Assembly (NCBI GenBank): GCA_965228775.1
Contig: OZ245840.1
Coordinates: 4,836,001 to 4,900,000, forward strand
Length of the DNA: 64,000 nucleotides
Direction: 5' to 3'
Origin: JANQMY01 sp965228775
GTDB lineage: Bacteria > Pseudomonadota > Alphaproteobacteria > JANQMY01
Both the position numbers and the translations under genes were made by a program. The notes below the pieces were generated by a model. That model did not search any database. It was not told the DNA's origin and was given only the letters and a program-made list of their open reading frames with translations. Shown here piece by piece: positions 35,012-43,879 of the stretch; positions within the stretch are counted from its first letter, which is position 1; each line of letters opens with the position of its first letter.

Positions 35012-36646
35012 ATGAAGGGTTTGATGCAGGATTGGCCGCTATTGGCGTCGACCATCCTTGACCACGCAAATACAAATCATGGCGAGCGCGAGATCGTGAC
35101 GCGCACGGTCGAAGGGCCAATTCACCGCTACACCTACGCGGATCTGCATAGCCGCGCGCGGAAAGTTTCCAAGGCGCTGGAGAAGCGCGGCGTCGTCCTA
35201 GGTGACCGCATCGGCACGATGGCGTGGAACACGCACCGGCACTTGGAGGCTTGGTACGGCATTATGGGGCTGGGCGCGATCTATCACACGATCAATCCAC
35301 GCCTCTTTCCAGAGCAACTTGTTTACATCATCAATCATGCGGAAGACCGCATCATCTTTGTGGATCTGACTTTTGTGCCGATCTTGGAAGGCATTCAGGA
35401 TCAGATTTCGGGTGTGGAAGCCTTCGTCATCATGACCGATGGGCATCACATGCCGGACACCAAACTCAAAAACGCGATCGCCTATGAAGATTTGGTCGGC
35501 GATGCGGATGATGATTTTGCTTGGAAAGTGTTCGACGAGAACACGGCCGCGGGCCTTTGCTATACGTCCGGCACCACCGGCAATCCGAAAGGTGTGTTGT
35601 ATTCTCACCGGTCGAATGTATTGCATGGCATGGCCGTGGGGGCGAAAGACGCCTTCGGGGTTGGCAGCAGGGACGTGATCATGCCCGTCGTGCCCATGTT
35701 CCATGCCAATGCTTGGGCCATCGCCTTTATCGCGCCGATGATGGGGTCGAAACTTGTCATGCCCGGCATGCATATGGATGGGGCCAGCATCCATTCCTTG
35801 CTCGAAGAAGAACAGGTTACTTTCACCGCCGCTGTTCCGACGGTTTGGCTCATGCTGCTCAACCACATGGAAGAGGGGAACCTCAAGCTAACATCATTGA
35901 AGAGCGTTGCGATCGGTGGCTCGGCCTGTCCGCAAATGATGATCGAGAAGTTCGAAAAGAACTACGGCGTTGAAGTTATGCACGCTTGGGGCATGACCGA
36001 AATGAGCCCGTTGGGAACCATCGGCGCGTTGAAGGCCGGTATGGAGAAACTGTCGCAAGACGACCAAATCAAACAAAAGCTGAAGCAGGGCCGTGCCGTT
36101 TACAGCGTCGAAATGAAGATCACGGACGACGATGACAAGGAACTGCCGCGAGATGGCGTAGCGTTCGGCCACCTTAAGGTGCGTGGGCCCGGCGTCGCGA
36201 AGGGCTATTTCAAAGGCGAGGGCGGCCAAATCCTTGATGAGGATGGCTGGTTTGATACCGGCGATGTGTCCACACTGGACGAGCTCGGGTTCATGCAAAT
36301 CACCGACCGGGCGAAAGATGTCATCAAATCGGGCGGTGAATGGATTTCGTCAATCGACCTCGAAAATGTGGCCGTTGGCCATGCGGATGTGGCGGAAGCC
36401 GCCGTGATTGGCTTGCCGCATCCGAAATGGGATGAACGTCCGCTTCTCATCATCGTGCGTAAAGATGGCTCTAGTGTCACGAAAGATGAGATTTTGGCGT
36501 ATATGGATGGTAAGATCGCCAAATGGTGGATGCCAGACGATGTGGCCTTCATCGAAGAGATACCGCACACCGCCACGGGGAAAATTCAGAAGATGGCGTT
36601 GCGCGAGCAATTTAAGAATCATCGGTTGCCGACGGCAGCGGAGTAG
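35012..36646 (+). CDS. Acyl-CoA ligase (DmdB / medium-long-chain type)
   Basis: A 544-residue ANL-superfamily adenylating enzyme. The P-loop-like A3 motif is GLCYTSGTTGNPKGVLYSHRS, A5 includes HAWGMTEMSPLGT, A7 is DGWFDTGDVSTLDELGFM and A10 is PHTATGKIQKMALR with the catalytic Lys. N-terminal MQDWPLLASTILDHANTNHG is the style of the DmdB (3-methylmercaptopropionyl-CoA ligase) group, but many members activate ordinary fatty acids. It is close to a DUF1499 gene, not to other dmd genes. Confidence 0.88.
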   Translation: MKGLMQDWPLLASTILDHANTNHGEREIVTRTVEGPIHRYTYADLHSRARKVSKALEKRGVVLGDRIGTMAWNTHRHLEAWYGIMGLGAIYHTINPRLFPEQLVYIINHAEDRIIFVDLTFVPILEGIQDQISGVEAFVIMTDGHHMPDTKLKNAIAYEDLVGDADDDFAWKVFDENTAAGLCYTSGTTGNPKGVLYSHRSNVLHGMAVGAKDAFGVGSRDVIMPVVPMFHANAWAIAFIAPMMGSKLVMPGMHMDGASIHSLLEEEQVTFTAAVPTVWLMLLNHMEEGNLKLTSLKSVAIGGSACPQMMIEKFEKNYGVEVMHAWGMTEMSPLGTIGALKAGMEKLSQDDQIKQKLKQGRAVYSVEMKITDDDDKELPRDGVAFGHLKVRGPGVAKGYFKGEGGQILDEDGWFDTGDVSTLDELGFMQITDRAKDVIKSGGEWISSIDLENVAVGHADVAEAAVIGLPHPKWDERPLLIIVRKDGSSVTKDEILAYMDGKIAKWWMPDDVAFIEEIPHTATGKIQKMALREQFKNHRLPTAAE

Positions 36647-36683
36647 GTGGTACGTCAAAAAGGGGGGCCTTTTGGCAAGCGTC

Positions 36684-37673
36684 ATGTCAGAAGCGGAAAA
36701 ATTCGAAGACTATGATCAACTCACGGGTGGACGCGCTGCGGTAACGGTCCTCGCTCTCATCCTAGGGCTGGCAGCGCCGATTTACGGCCTTCACGAGCAC
36801 CTCAACTTGCGAACGGGCGCATTTCAATCGCCCACCTACGAGTACCCGATCCTGCTGCCGGCGCTCTATCTGGCGATGGTCATCGGCACGATCGCCTTCC
36901 TGTCGAGCGTCATGCGCATGCGGCGCGCGGGTGTGCTTTGGCGGCATATTCTCGCATTGATTGCTTTTGTGGCTGCTGCCGGAGCCGGTACGGCGTCTTT
37001 GTTGGCGGGCTTTGGCTATCAGTGGGAATGGTGGTCTCTCGAACAAGCCTTGTTCGGCGTTCTGCCGTCAGCGGTCTTCGTGGCGCTCTATGCACTCTTG
37101 CTGGTTTTCTTCTGGGCAATCCTGTCCGTGACCACACGGTCGCGCAGCGGTCTCTGGCCGGCTGGCCTTGCCGCTGTGATCGCGCTGGTGACGTTCATGG
37201 TGCCGCTGAACCAGAGTTTGCGCGCACGGTCCTTGCCACCGATCCATGACATCACGACGGACATGGCAGCACCGCCGGAATTCGTGAATGCCTTGTCTGT
37301 CCGGCTTGCTTCGTCTGCTAACCCGGCGACATATGCCGGCGATGAGATTGCCGATCAACAGGCGGCGTTCTATCCGGATATCCAACCGATCATCCTTCGG
37401 AAGAATCCGAAAGAAGTGCTGAGCCGCAGTCTGCGGGTGATTAAGCAACAGGGTTGGGAAGTGATCGCGGTGTCGCCTCAAGAAGGACGGATCGAAGCGG
37501 TCGATACGACTTTCTGGTTCGGTTTCAAGGACGATGTGGTCATTCGGGTGCGCCCCGTCGAGGGCGGAACACGGGTGGACATCCGCTCCAAGTCGCGGAT
37601 CGGTGTCAGTGACCTTGGTACCAATGCGGATCGCATCCGCCGCTTCTCGCGGGCGCTATTGACGGACAGGTAG
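36684..37673 (+). CDS. Membrane protein with C-terminal DUF1499 domain
   Basis: A 329-residue protein. Four to five hydrophobic helices fill residues 15-180, for example ILLPALYLAMVIGTIAFLSS and LYALLLVFFWAILSVTT. A soluble DUF1499 domain follows from about residue 230: AFYPDIQPIILRKNPKEVL, WEVIAVSPQEGRIEAVDTT, FGFKDDVVIRVRPVEGGTR. Function is unknown. The ATG at 36684 is used; a TTG at 36672 with AGGGGGG just upstream would add four residues and fits ribosome binding better. Confidence 0.8.
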   Translation: MSEAEKFEDYDQLTGGRAAVTVLALILGLAAPIYGLHEHLNLRTGAFQSPTYEYPILLPALYLAMVIGTIAFLSSVMRMRRAGVLWRHILALIAFVAAAGAGTASLLAGFGYQWEWWSLEQALFGVLPSAVFVALYALLLVFFWAILSVTTRSRSGLWPAGLAAVIALVTFMVPLNQSLRARSLPPIHDITTDMAAPPEFVNALSVRLASSANPATYAGDEIADQQAAFYPDIQPIILRKNPKEVLSRSLRVIKQQGWEVIAVSPQEGRIEAVDTTFWFGFKDDVVIRVRPVEGGTRVDIRSKSRIGVSDLGTNADRIRRFSRALLTDR

Positions 37674-37688
37674 TCCAAAAAACGAAAA

Positions 37689-38297
37689 TCAGTGTGCCGG
37701 TGCCAGCGTATTGAGCGACGCCAAGCTTCGCATCACGTTGAGGCGTGCGCGTGCCTCATACCGGCTGGAGAAGTAGTCGGTGAAATAAAGGCGTTGCCGA
37801 TTTAGGAAACGTTCCAATATCTCGCCGCGTGCGGAGCAGTATTGTTGCTCGGGGACGAATTCGTATTCCTGGCGGATGCCGGCCTCATAGGCGTCGAAGT
37901 CTTCGTTCCCCGCGCCAAGGATCGACAAGTCCATGTCGAGAAAGTATGCGCAGTCGCTGATGACTGCCGGGTCGGCTTCTTCGGGAAGTTCGTGGCGGAC
38001 TGTCGCCTCGATCATGACCGCGGCATCGCGAATGATCTCCGCTTCCATGGTGCCGGCTAGGTCGGCCACCATCTGGGCCATGCTTTCCCATTCATTGTCC
38101 GGCGATTGCGGGTCGTAGACAATGTCATGGTAGTAGATCGCCAGCTCGACGGCGTCTGTGCACAGCAAGAGGGGTTTGATCGAATGGAAGTGGTTGAGCA
38201 AGGCGTCCAAGTGATGTCCGTTGTGATAGGCGCGGCCGGGTGCGTCGTAACACAACCGGATTTCCTTGATCTGCTCTTCAGACAGTACGCCGCTCAT
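37689..38297 (-). CDS. HD-domain metal-dependent phosphohydrolase (COG4339-like)
   Basis: A 202-residue soluble protein. An HD-type site is formed by GRAYHNGHHLDALLNHF, LAIYYHDIVYD with the HD pair, and a later IEATVRHELPEEADP. The pattern matches a small bacterial group of predicted HD hydrolases with unknown substrate, which often start with a short LSEEQ helix as here (MSGVLSEEQIKEI). The ATG at 38297 is preferred to a TTG 13 codons upstream, because no ribosome site supports the latter. It is tail-to-tail with the DUF1499 gene. Confidence 0.75.
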   Translation of the reverse strand: MSGVLSEEQIKEIRLCYDAPGRAYHNGHHLDALLNHFHSIKPLLLCTDAVELAIYYHDIVYDPQSPDNEWESMAQMVADLAGTMEAEIIRDAAVMIEATVRHELPEEADPAVISDCAYFLDMDLSILGAGNEDFDAYEAGIRQEYEFVPEQQYCSARGEILERFLNRQRLYFTDYFSSRYEARARLNVMRSLASLNTLAPAH

Positions 38298-39040
38298 CTT
38301 TCCGTGCCCCAATAGCGGGATTATGACAGACTGCAACAGTGTACTGATAGTTTCGATGCTTCGATCCGTGTTGCCGTCTGGTCAACCGCTCCTCCGTATA
38401 CGATAGGGGCTCCCTCCAGCAATGGTCAAGCGATAGCTCGGCAGGGCAGGGCTAACCCTTGTCGTATGCTGAATATACCCATGCCAATCAAGCACTTAGC
38501 CCTTAATCATATGTATGGTTAACATTCGTTAACGCCCTGACAAAGTCCCGATCCGTGGGAGTGCGGCGGATTGTATCGGTTAACTTTCCTTGATCGGACG
38601 AGCTGTTTATGTTTGTTAAGAAATGGTAAAAGTTTCGTGTGCATCCTAAAATACGACCTACCCAAATCATTGTCACAATTCTTGTGACAGTCTCGATACA
38701 GACCATTTCCGTAATTGACACTTTCACTACAAGATGAAGAGTTGTTTTTGACGGCTATGTGACACGGCTGAAATTCAAAACCTCAACCTATTCGGGCACT
38801 TAGCAGGAAGTGCCCTAGATCTTCTGTATTCGTGACACTCGGACTGCTCCGATTGTCATAAATCCGTCATGATGGTTTTCGGCGACCAGCAGCGCTTTTT
38901 CCCGAAAATATGTCGGTGGCCGTCTTTTTTCCTCCCAATTGTGTCAGGATATGTCACACTATTTGGCGTGCGAGGCTGGCAAATAAGAGCTAAATCTAAG
39001 GCCTCGTTGGCGTAAAAACCGTTCGAACAGAGGTTGCGTC
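38298..39040. other. Long AT-rich intergenic stretch with palindromes
   Basis: About 740 bases without a credible gene. They hold a near-perfect operator-like palindrome TGTCACAA-TTC-TTGTGACA (38671-38689), single GTGACAC motifs at 38759 and 38832, a TGTCACAC at 38952, and a hairpin GGGCACTT/AAGTGCCC (38794-38801 with 38808-38815). ATGGTTAAC followed by GTTAACG near 38514-38533 resembles a CtrA-type half-site. The region precedes the DUF898 gene and probably contains its promoter; a small RNA cannot be excluded. Confidence 0.5.
38671..38689. promoter_or_regulatory. Operator-like palindrome upstream of the DUF898 gene
   Basis: TGTCACAA and TTGTGACA are exact inverted repeats of eight bases with a three-base spacer. 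Additional TGTCAC/GTGACA half-sites follow at 38759, 38832 and 38952. Such symmetry is typical of a dimeric regulator site, but no regulator gene is adjacent. Confidence 0.45.
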
Positions 39041-40504
39041 GTGGACGGTGGGGCAAAAGACAGTGGTTATGCCGCGCGTATTGCGGCGGCTTTCAGGGAA
39101 CTGGAAGAAACCAATACGCATGCGCGAAGCGACCTCCAAGATCCAGAAATTTTAAACTTAGACGGTGCGCTCCCGGATGACGACGGCCCGCATCGGCCGG
39201 AAGAGGGCGGAGCCTCTTCAGACACGAACGCGGAGACGCAAATTCAACCGCGTCGGCGGTTTCGATTACCGAACATGTCATTTGGCATAAGCAACGCGTC
39301 TGCTGTGCCGTCAACTCTCGATGCGGGAGACGACGATTATCTGTCCGATACGGACCGCTACTCTGCCTCGGATGCAGCTTACGACTTTGACGAGGAGATA
39401 GACGATGTCATTGAGACGTCCGACGGAGAGTCGAACCTAGAATTCCATGCGGAACGCGATCAGCTCGTTTGGCTTCTCTTAAAGAACACGCTCCTGACCA
39501 TTGCTACATTAGGCATCTATCGCTTCTGGGCTCAGCGCGAATTGCGCCGATATCTTTGGAGCACGATCAGTTTCCAAGAGGGACAGCCGGAATATCAAGG
39601 GCGGGCCATCGACTCCATTCTTGCTTTTGGGGCTGTTGCTCTCTTCACGCTCTTCCTTGCCGGGGTCCTAATTGTCTTGCCGCAATTGTTTGTGCCCATG
39701 CGGCCAGTGACCGCCGCCATGGAACTGTTCTTTGTGGCCGGCCTGTTCCTGACCTATCAGGTCTGGTGCCAATGGCGGCGCCGATACAATTTGGACCACA
39801 CGGCTTTTCACGGCATTCGGTTCGAACGTGCGCCGCAATCGCTTCGGCGCTTGCTGCCATTCGTCGGCATTTGGTCGCTGGTGCTGTTAACCGCCGGGCT
39901 TGCTTACCCATTGGCGCGGGTCATTACGGCACGCGATTTGTTCAAGGATGTCCGCTTCGGTCCTGCGTCTGTCGTCATTGATGCCAATGCGCAACCATTG
40001 TTACTGCCATGGGCGATCGTCTACGGAACATTCTTGTTCACCTTCATCGTGGTGGGAACAGATTTGGTCTTTCAGTATCCCAGCGCGTCGGGCGCGGGCA
40101 TTCTGCTGTACTGGCTTGGGTCGGCAACGCTGATCATTGCGTGCTTCGGCGCCTTGGTTTGGTATCGTTGTGGCGAATTCGACTACTGCGTCTCAGGAAT
40201 TTACGTAGGGCAGTCCCGCGCCTATACAGACCTGCCGCCATGGCGCATCTTGATGAAAGCGTCATTGCCGGTATTCGGCTTCCTGATTTTCTCTCTATCG
40301 CTTTTCCTGTTCGCCTTTTTCTCTTTTGGGGCGTTCTTTCAGCTTACGGCAGAAAAATCCCCTGCGGAGATCGACATCAATTATCTGTTGATTGCCCTAG
40401 GGTTCGCAGCGACCCTAATTGGCGGTTTCATTTATCAGGTCGTGTTGAACCTGTTCCGTCTCGATGTGTTGAGCGCGGTCGCGGAACGCGGATCGATCGA
40501 ATAA
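39041..40504 (+). CDS. DUF898 (YjgN-like) membrane protein
   Basis: A 487-residue protein. The first 140 residues are hydrophilic, acidic and low in complexity. The DUF898 part begins with the typical short hydrophobic helix and basic stretch LLLKNTLLTIATLGIYRFWA then QRELRRYLWSTISF. Six or more transmembrane helices follow, with AFHGIRFERAPQSLRR and FDYCVSGIYVGQSRAY. The family's role is unknown. The start is GTG at 39041 with AGAGG upstream. The long acidic N-terminal extension is unusual compared with the compact YjgN form. Confidence 0.75.
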   Translation: MDGGAKDSGYAARIAAAFRELEETNTHARSDLQDPEILNLDGALPDDDGPHRPEEGGASSDTNAETQIQPRRRFRLPNMSFGISNASAVPSTLDAGDDDYLSDTDRYSASDAAYDFDEEIDDVIETSDGESNLEFHAERDQLVWLLLKNTLLTIATLGIYRFWAQRELRRYLWSTISFQEGQPEYQGRAIDSILAFGAVALFTLFLAGVLIVLPQLFVPMRPVTAAMELFFVAGLFLTYQVWCQWRRRYNLDHTAFHGIRFERAPQSLRRLLPFVGIWSLVLLTAGLAYPLARVITARDLFKDVRFGPASVVIDANAQPLLLPWAIVYGTFLFTFIVVGTDLVFQYPSASGAGILLYWLGSATLIIACFGALVWYRCGEFDYCVSGIYVGQSRAYTDLPPWRILMKASLPVFGFLIFSLSLFLFAFFSFGAFFQLTAEKSPAEIDINYLLIALGFAATLIGGFIYQVVLNLFRLDVLSAVAERGSIE

Positions 40505-40511
40505 ATCCTAT

Positions 40512-41417
40512 CTATGGCAGCCTGTAGGTGCTGCGCAAAGAGGGCGTTTCATCGTCACAGCTGACGCGCCCGTCGCCGACCATCCGAATGATGTGGGCGA
40601 GCACAGACATTGACGCCGCCGGATAGAGCCGCCGGTCTACATCTACATACATTTTTTCCACCATGTCTGTGATGACCGCCGGACCATCTTTCAGTGCGCC
40701 GACGATCTGGTTTTCCCGGTCAAGGCGATGGTCGATGAATGCTTGGACAAACGGTTTCGGATCTTTGATGGGAGACCCGTGGGTCGGCCAGTAAATCTCG
40801 TCATCGCGTGTGAGAAGGAGTTCCAAGCTCTTCATATAGGCCGCCATGTCACCATCAGGCGGACCGATGACGGAAGTAGACCAGCCCATCACATGATCGC
40901 CTGAAAAGAGAGCCTTCTCTTCCTTCAAAGCAAAACAGATATGGTTCGACGTGTGGCCGGGCGTGTAGACGCATTCAATGGTCCAGCCGTTTCCGTCGAT
41001 GATATCGCCATGACGCACGGCCACATCGGGAACGAAGTCCATATCGCCGCCTTCTTCGATGGACACGCCTTCAAGTTTCTTGCCGGCACCGTGCGGTCCA
41101 TACCCATAGGTCTTTGCGCCGGTCGCCGCTTTCAGCGGTTTGGCGGCAGGCGAATGGTCCATATGGGTGTGGGTGATCAAAATATGGGTAATTGTTTCCC
41201 CTGCGAGGCTTTGCTGAATGGCCGCGATGTGATTTTCGTCCAAAGGACCGGGGTCAATAACGGCCACATTGCCTTTGCCCACCACATAGGTCCCACTGCC
41301 ATTGAACGTGAAGGGGCCAGGATTGTCGCAAACGATCCGGCGGATGAGCGGGCTTACATGTTCCAAGTGCCCGTATTCGAAATCGATCTCTTTATTGAAG
41401 GGAATTGTCACTGCCAT
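40512..41417 (-). CDS. MBL-fold hydrolase (LACTB2/glyoxalase II-like)
   Basis: A 301-residue metallo-beta-lactamase-fold protein. HxHxDH is in LITHTHMDHSPAAKPL (H83, H85, D87, H88), with further ligands in VYTPGHTSNHICFAL and LFSGDHVMGW. The end has a winged-helix-like tail (VEKMYVDVDRRLYPAASMSV, LAHIIRMVGDGRV) as in the LACTB2 and beta-lactamase-like hydrolase group, which includes RNases and thioesterases. The start at 41417 is set by GGAG nine bases upstream; an in-frame GTG four codons earlier overlaps that site. Confidence 0.88.
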   Translation of the reverse strand: MAVTIPFNKEIDFEYGHLEHVSPLIRRIVCDNPGPFTFNGSGTYVVGKGNVAVIDPGPLDENHIAAIQQSLAGETITHILITHTHMDHSPAAKPLKAATGAKTYGYGPHGAGKKLEGVSIEEGGDMDFVPDVAVRHGDIIDGNGWTIECVYTPGHTSNHICFALKEEKALFSGDHVMGWSTSVIGPPDGDMAAYMKSLELLLTRDDEIYWPTHGSPIKDPKPFVQAFIDHRLDRENQIVGALKDGPAVITDMVEKMYVDVDRRLYPAASMSVLAHIIRMVGDGRVSCDDETPSLRSTYRLP

Positions 41418-41497
41418 TCCGCGCTCCACCTCACATATCTTATGGGAATGTCGGTATCAGGTCTGAGGAAGGGCGTCGAGAGCTTTGGCTCTGCCGC

Positions 41498-41818
41498 TTA
41501 TACACTTTCCTGCTGTGACCCTCTCTGATCACGCTGGCGCCGCAGACGGCTCACGGGTTCCGGCGCGGTTCTTTTGCCAATTCCGCCCATCCAGTTGGGC
41601 AGAATTCTGTCGATGCGATCCACAATCATAGAGAAGGCTTTGTAGCGGTATCGCGCATTTTGTACCCAGCGGCGCACCATCTTTGAATTGGCGGTAAGGA
41701 TCGACAGGCCCGCGATAACCATGATGCCGCCAAAGGCGAATGGCGGCGGCAGGGGCGTGAAAATGGCACCAACGACCACCAACACCCAACCTAAAGTCAC
41801 AAGCAATGTGCGGCGCAT
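41498..41818 (-). CDS. PGPGW-like small membrane protein
   Basis: A 106-residue protein. Two hydrophobic helices are formed by TLLVTLGWVLVVVGAIFTPL and FAFGGIMVIAGLSILTANS, separated by a Pro-rich turn (PLPPPF). This resembles the PGPGW family of small inner-membrane proteins. A basic cytoplasmic tail ends in RRQRDQRGSQQ. Function is unknown. The ATG at 41818 is preceded by AGAGGA four bases away, favouring it over a start ten codons upstream. Confidence 0.65.
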   Translation of the reverse strand: MRRTLLVTLGWVLVVVGAIFTPLPPPFAFGGIMVIAGLSILTANSKMVRRWVQNARYRYKAFSMIVDRIDRILPNWMGGIGKRTAPEPVSRLRRQRDQRGSQQESV

Positions 41819-41968
41819 GACGTCCTCTGAAACCCTGTCATTCAGCATATAAGCCCGAATGCGAGCAAGTTCAATTTATCTTGTACTTCTAACCAATCCC
41901 TGAAGGTGCTAAGCACCTGGCCTTCGTTCTTGCGGCCGATCGCAAGGCAGTTCTAAGGAGCAAGCGTC

Positions 41969-42583
41969 TTGAAAATCTATAATTCAATGGGGCCGAACCC
42001 CAAAATCGTACGTATGTTTGCGGCTGAAAAAGGCCTCGATATCCCCATGCAGGAAGTGGATCTGATGGGGGCGGAAAACCGCCGTCCGCCCTATACGGAG
42101 AAGGTCAATAAGTCCGGTCAGATTCCGGCGTTGGAAATGAAGAATGGCGAGATCATCGCCGAAGTGACCGCCATTTGCGAGTATCTGGATGAGGTCGGTG
42201 AGGGCCCGTCTCTCATTGGGGATACCCCGGAAGAGCGTGCGGCAACGCGCATGTGGGTACGCCGTGTGGATTTGAATATCGCCGAACCCATGGGCAACGG
42301 ATTCCGTTGGGCAGAAGGGATCGACCTGTTCAAAGACCGCGTACACTGCATTCCGGAAGCGGCAGCGGGCCTCAAGCAGATCGCGGCAGATAAGCTTAAG
42401 TGGCTGGATGGTCTTATCGAGGGGCAGCAATTTATTGCGGGCGACAAGTTTACGCTTGCGGATGTTCTGCTTTTTTCCTGTTTGGAATTCTTTTCGGGCA
42501 TGGGCCAACCGATCGCCGATGAAAACAAGAACATCCTTGCTTGGTTCGATCGCGTGAAGTCCCGCCCAAGCGCGGCCGCTTGA
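41969..42583 (+). CDS. Glutathione S-transferase
   Basis: A 204-residue protein. The N-terminal thioredoxin-like domain has KIYNSMGPNPKIVRMFAAEK, with Asn/Ser rather than a classical Tyr near the active position, then GQIPALEMKNGEIIAEVTAI with the cis-Pro and glutathione-binding Glu-Val region. The helical C-terminal domain includes GDKFTLADVLLFSCLEFFSG, the GST N-capping box. It conjugates or reduces substrates with glutathione. The start is TTG at 41969, eight bases after AAGGAG. A bidirectional terminator follows. Confidence 0.87.
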   Translation: MKIYNSMGPNPKIVRMFAAEKGLDIPMQEVDLMGAENRRPPYTEKVNKSGQIPALEMKNGEIIAEVTAICEYLDEVGEGPSLIGDTPEERAATRMWVRRVDLNIAEPMGNGFRWAEGIDLFKDRVHCIPEAAAGLKQIAADKLKWLDGLIEGQQFIAGDKFTLADVLLFSCLEFFSGMGQPIADENKNILAWFDRVKSRPSAAA

Positions 42584-42604
42584 TCGATCCGTTCTCGCGA
42601 TGGG

Positions 42605-42630
42605 AAAAGGGGGCTTGTGCCCCCTTTTTT
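42605..42630. terminator. Bidirectional intrinsic terminator
   Basis: AAAAGGGGGC (42605-42614) pairs with GCCCCCTTTTTT across a TTGT loop, with A and T tracts on either side. It lies between the convergent GST and PLP-lyase genes and fits transcription end on both strands. Confidence 0.88.
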
Positions 42631-42631
42631 G

Positions 42632-43879
42632 TTAGCCGCCGTAGCGGACTTTCTTTGGCTTGGCGTCAGCATCGCCAGCGCGCACGTCGGCGACGGCTTG
42701 TTTTAGAACGTCGATGTAGTCGCCAATGACAGGTGCGTGGGCGGGGGTGAGCATGAGGTGGATGCCGGGCGGTTCGCTTGTAATGCTCGTGAACCAGTTC
42801 TTTTCGAAGATTTTTCCGTAAACGGAGAAAATATCGAATTCATCGGACCCAAAGGCGATCAACCCAAGCTGCGGTTTCCCATGCACATGCAGGCCGTCGA
42901 TTTCGTTGACGGCGTTTTCGAGCTTTTCGCGAGTCTCAACAACAATCTTTGCGTTCTTCTTGTATCCCTCGATGCCCAGGTAATTCATGACGGCCCAAGC
43001 CGCCGCAATGGCGCCGCCCGGGCGCGTGCCCGCGGCTGTCGGGGTCACCATGCGGCCTGCGGACCAATCCGCACAGTCGAAAACTTGATGCGCATGAAGT
43101 TCTTCATTCGCGTAGAGGACAGTGGAAGCGCCTTTTGCGGCGTATCCGTATTTATGAAGGTCCGCAGAAAGCGAACAGACGCCGTCAACGCCCAAATCAA
43201 ATGCGGGCAGGTCGACGCCGTTCATGCGGGCAAACGGGGCAAAGTAGCCGCCGACGCAGGCATCCACGTGGAACCAAATGTTGTGGTTCATTGCGACCTG
43301 ACCCAGTGCCTCGATCGGATCGATCAAGCCGAAGGGATAGCAGGGCGCCGACCCAACCATCATGATTGTCTTGTCGTTAATGGCGTTTTCCATGGCCGCT
43401 ACGTCGGCCAAGTGATCGCTGGTAAGCGGTATGCGGACGATTTTAAGGTTGAGGTAGTGACAGGCGCGGTCGAAGGCGAGGTGTGCCGAATAGGGAACGA
43501 CAACCTCTGCGTCATTTGTGTTTTTGCCTTTGCTGCGGGCCCAGTCGCGCGCGGATTTGACCGCCAGGAAAATACTCTCGGAGCCGCCGCTGGTCATATT
43601 GCCGACGGCGCCGTCCGGTGCATTGAGAAGCGAGAGGCCCATATTGACCACATCGTCTTCCATGCGCTTGAGGCTCGGAAACGCCATGGGTCCAAGTGCA
43701 TTTTCGGACATGAACATGGTGTAAGCTTCTTTAGCCACTTTGAGCACATCGTCGCCCGCATAAAACACATACATGCCGGTGCGTCCGTTGCGCCAATCCA
43801 TGTCGCCGGCGCCGATTTCCTCCATCTGCGATTTGAGGGTGGTCCAGTCGGTGCCGCTATTTGGTAGGGTCTTGCGCAT
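42632..43879 (-). CDS. PLP-dependent lyase/decarboxylase resembling sphingosine-1-phosphate lyase
   Basis: A 415-residue group II decarboxylase-fold enzyme. The cofactor Lys is K243 in SADLHKYGYAAKGAS, which follows almost word for word the motif of eukaryotic sphingosine-1-phosphate lyase (SADTHKYGYAPKGSS). TSGGSESIFLAVKSARDWAR (96-115) and NIWFHVDACVGGYFAP (200-215) are likewise of that branch. S1P lyase cleaves phosphorylated sphingoid bases to an aldehyde and phosphoethanolamine. It could instead be a decarboxylase. The start overlaps the stop of the spinster-like transporter gene by 23 bases. Confidence 0.82.
   Translation of the reverse strand: MRKTLPNSGTDWTTLKSQMEEIGAGDMDWRNGRTGMYVFYAGDDVLKVAKEAYTMFMSENALGPMAFPSLKRMEDDVVNMGLSLLNAPDGAVGNMTSGGSESIFLAVKSARDWARSKGKNTNDAEVVVPYSAHLAFDRACHYLNLKIVRIPLTSDHLADVAAMENAINDKTIMMVGSAPCYPFGLIDPIEALGQVAMNHNIWFHVDACVGGYFAPFARMNGVDLPAFDLGVDGVCSLSADLHKYGYAAKGASTVLYANEELHAHQVFDCADWSAGRMVTPTAAGTRPGGAIAAAWAVMNYLGIEGYKKNAKIVVETREKLENAVNEIDGLHVHGKPQLGLIAFGSDEFDIFSVYGKIFEKNWFTSITSEPPGIHLMLTPAHAPVIGDYIDVLKQAVADVRAGDADAKPKKVRYGG

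Noticed and set aside
38514..38533. CtrA binding site
   Set aside because: TTAA pairs are six, not seven, bases apart, so the full consensus is missing; only a half-site is left.
38503..38727. Minus-strand frame of 74 codons in the long gap
   Set aside because: Composition is not coding-like, the start has no ribosome site and it runs through the operator-like palindrome.
42737..43867. Long plus-strand frame opposite the PLP lyase
   Set aside because: It is the antisense shadow of a clearly recognised enzyme.
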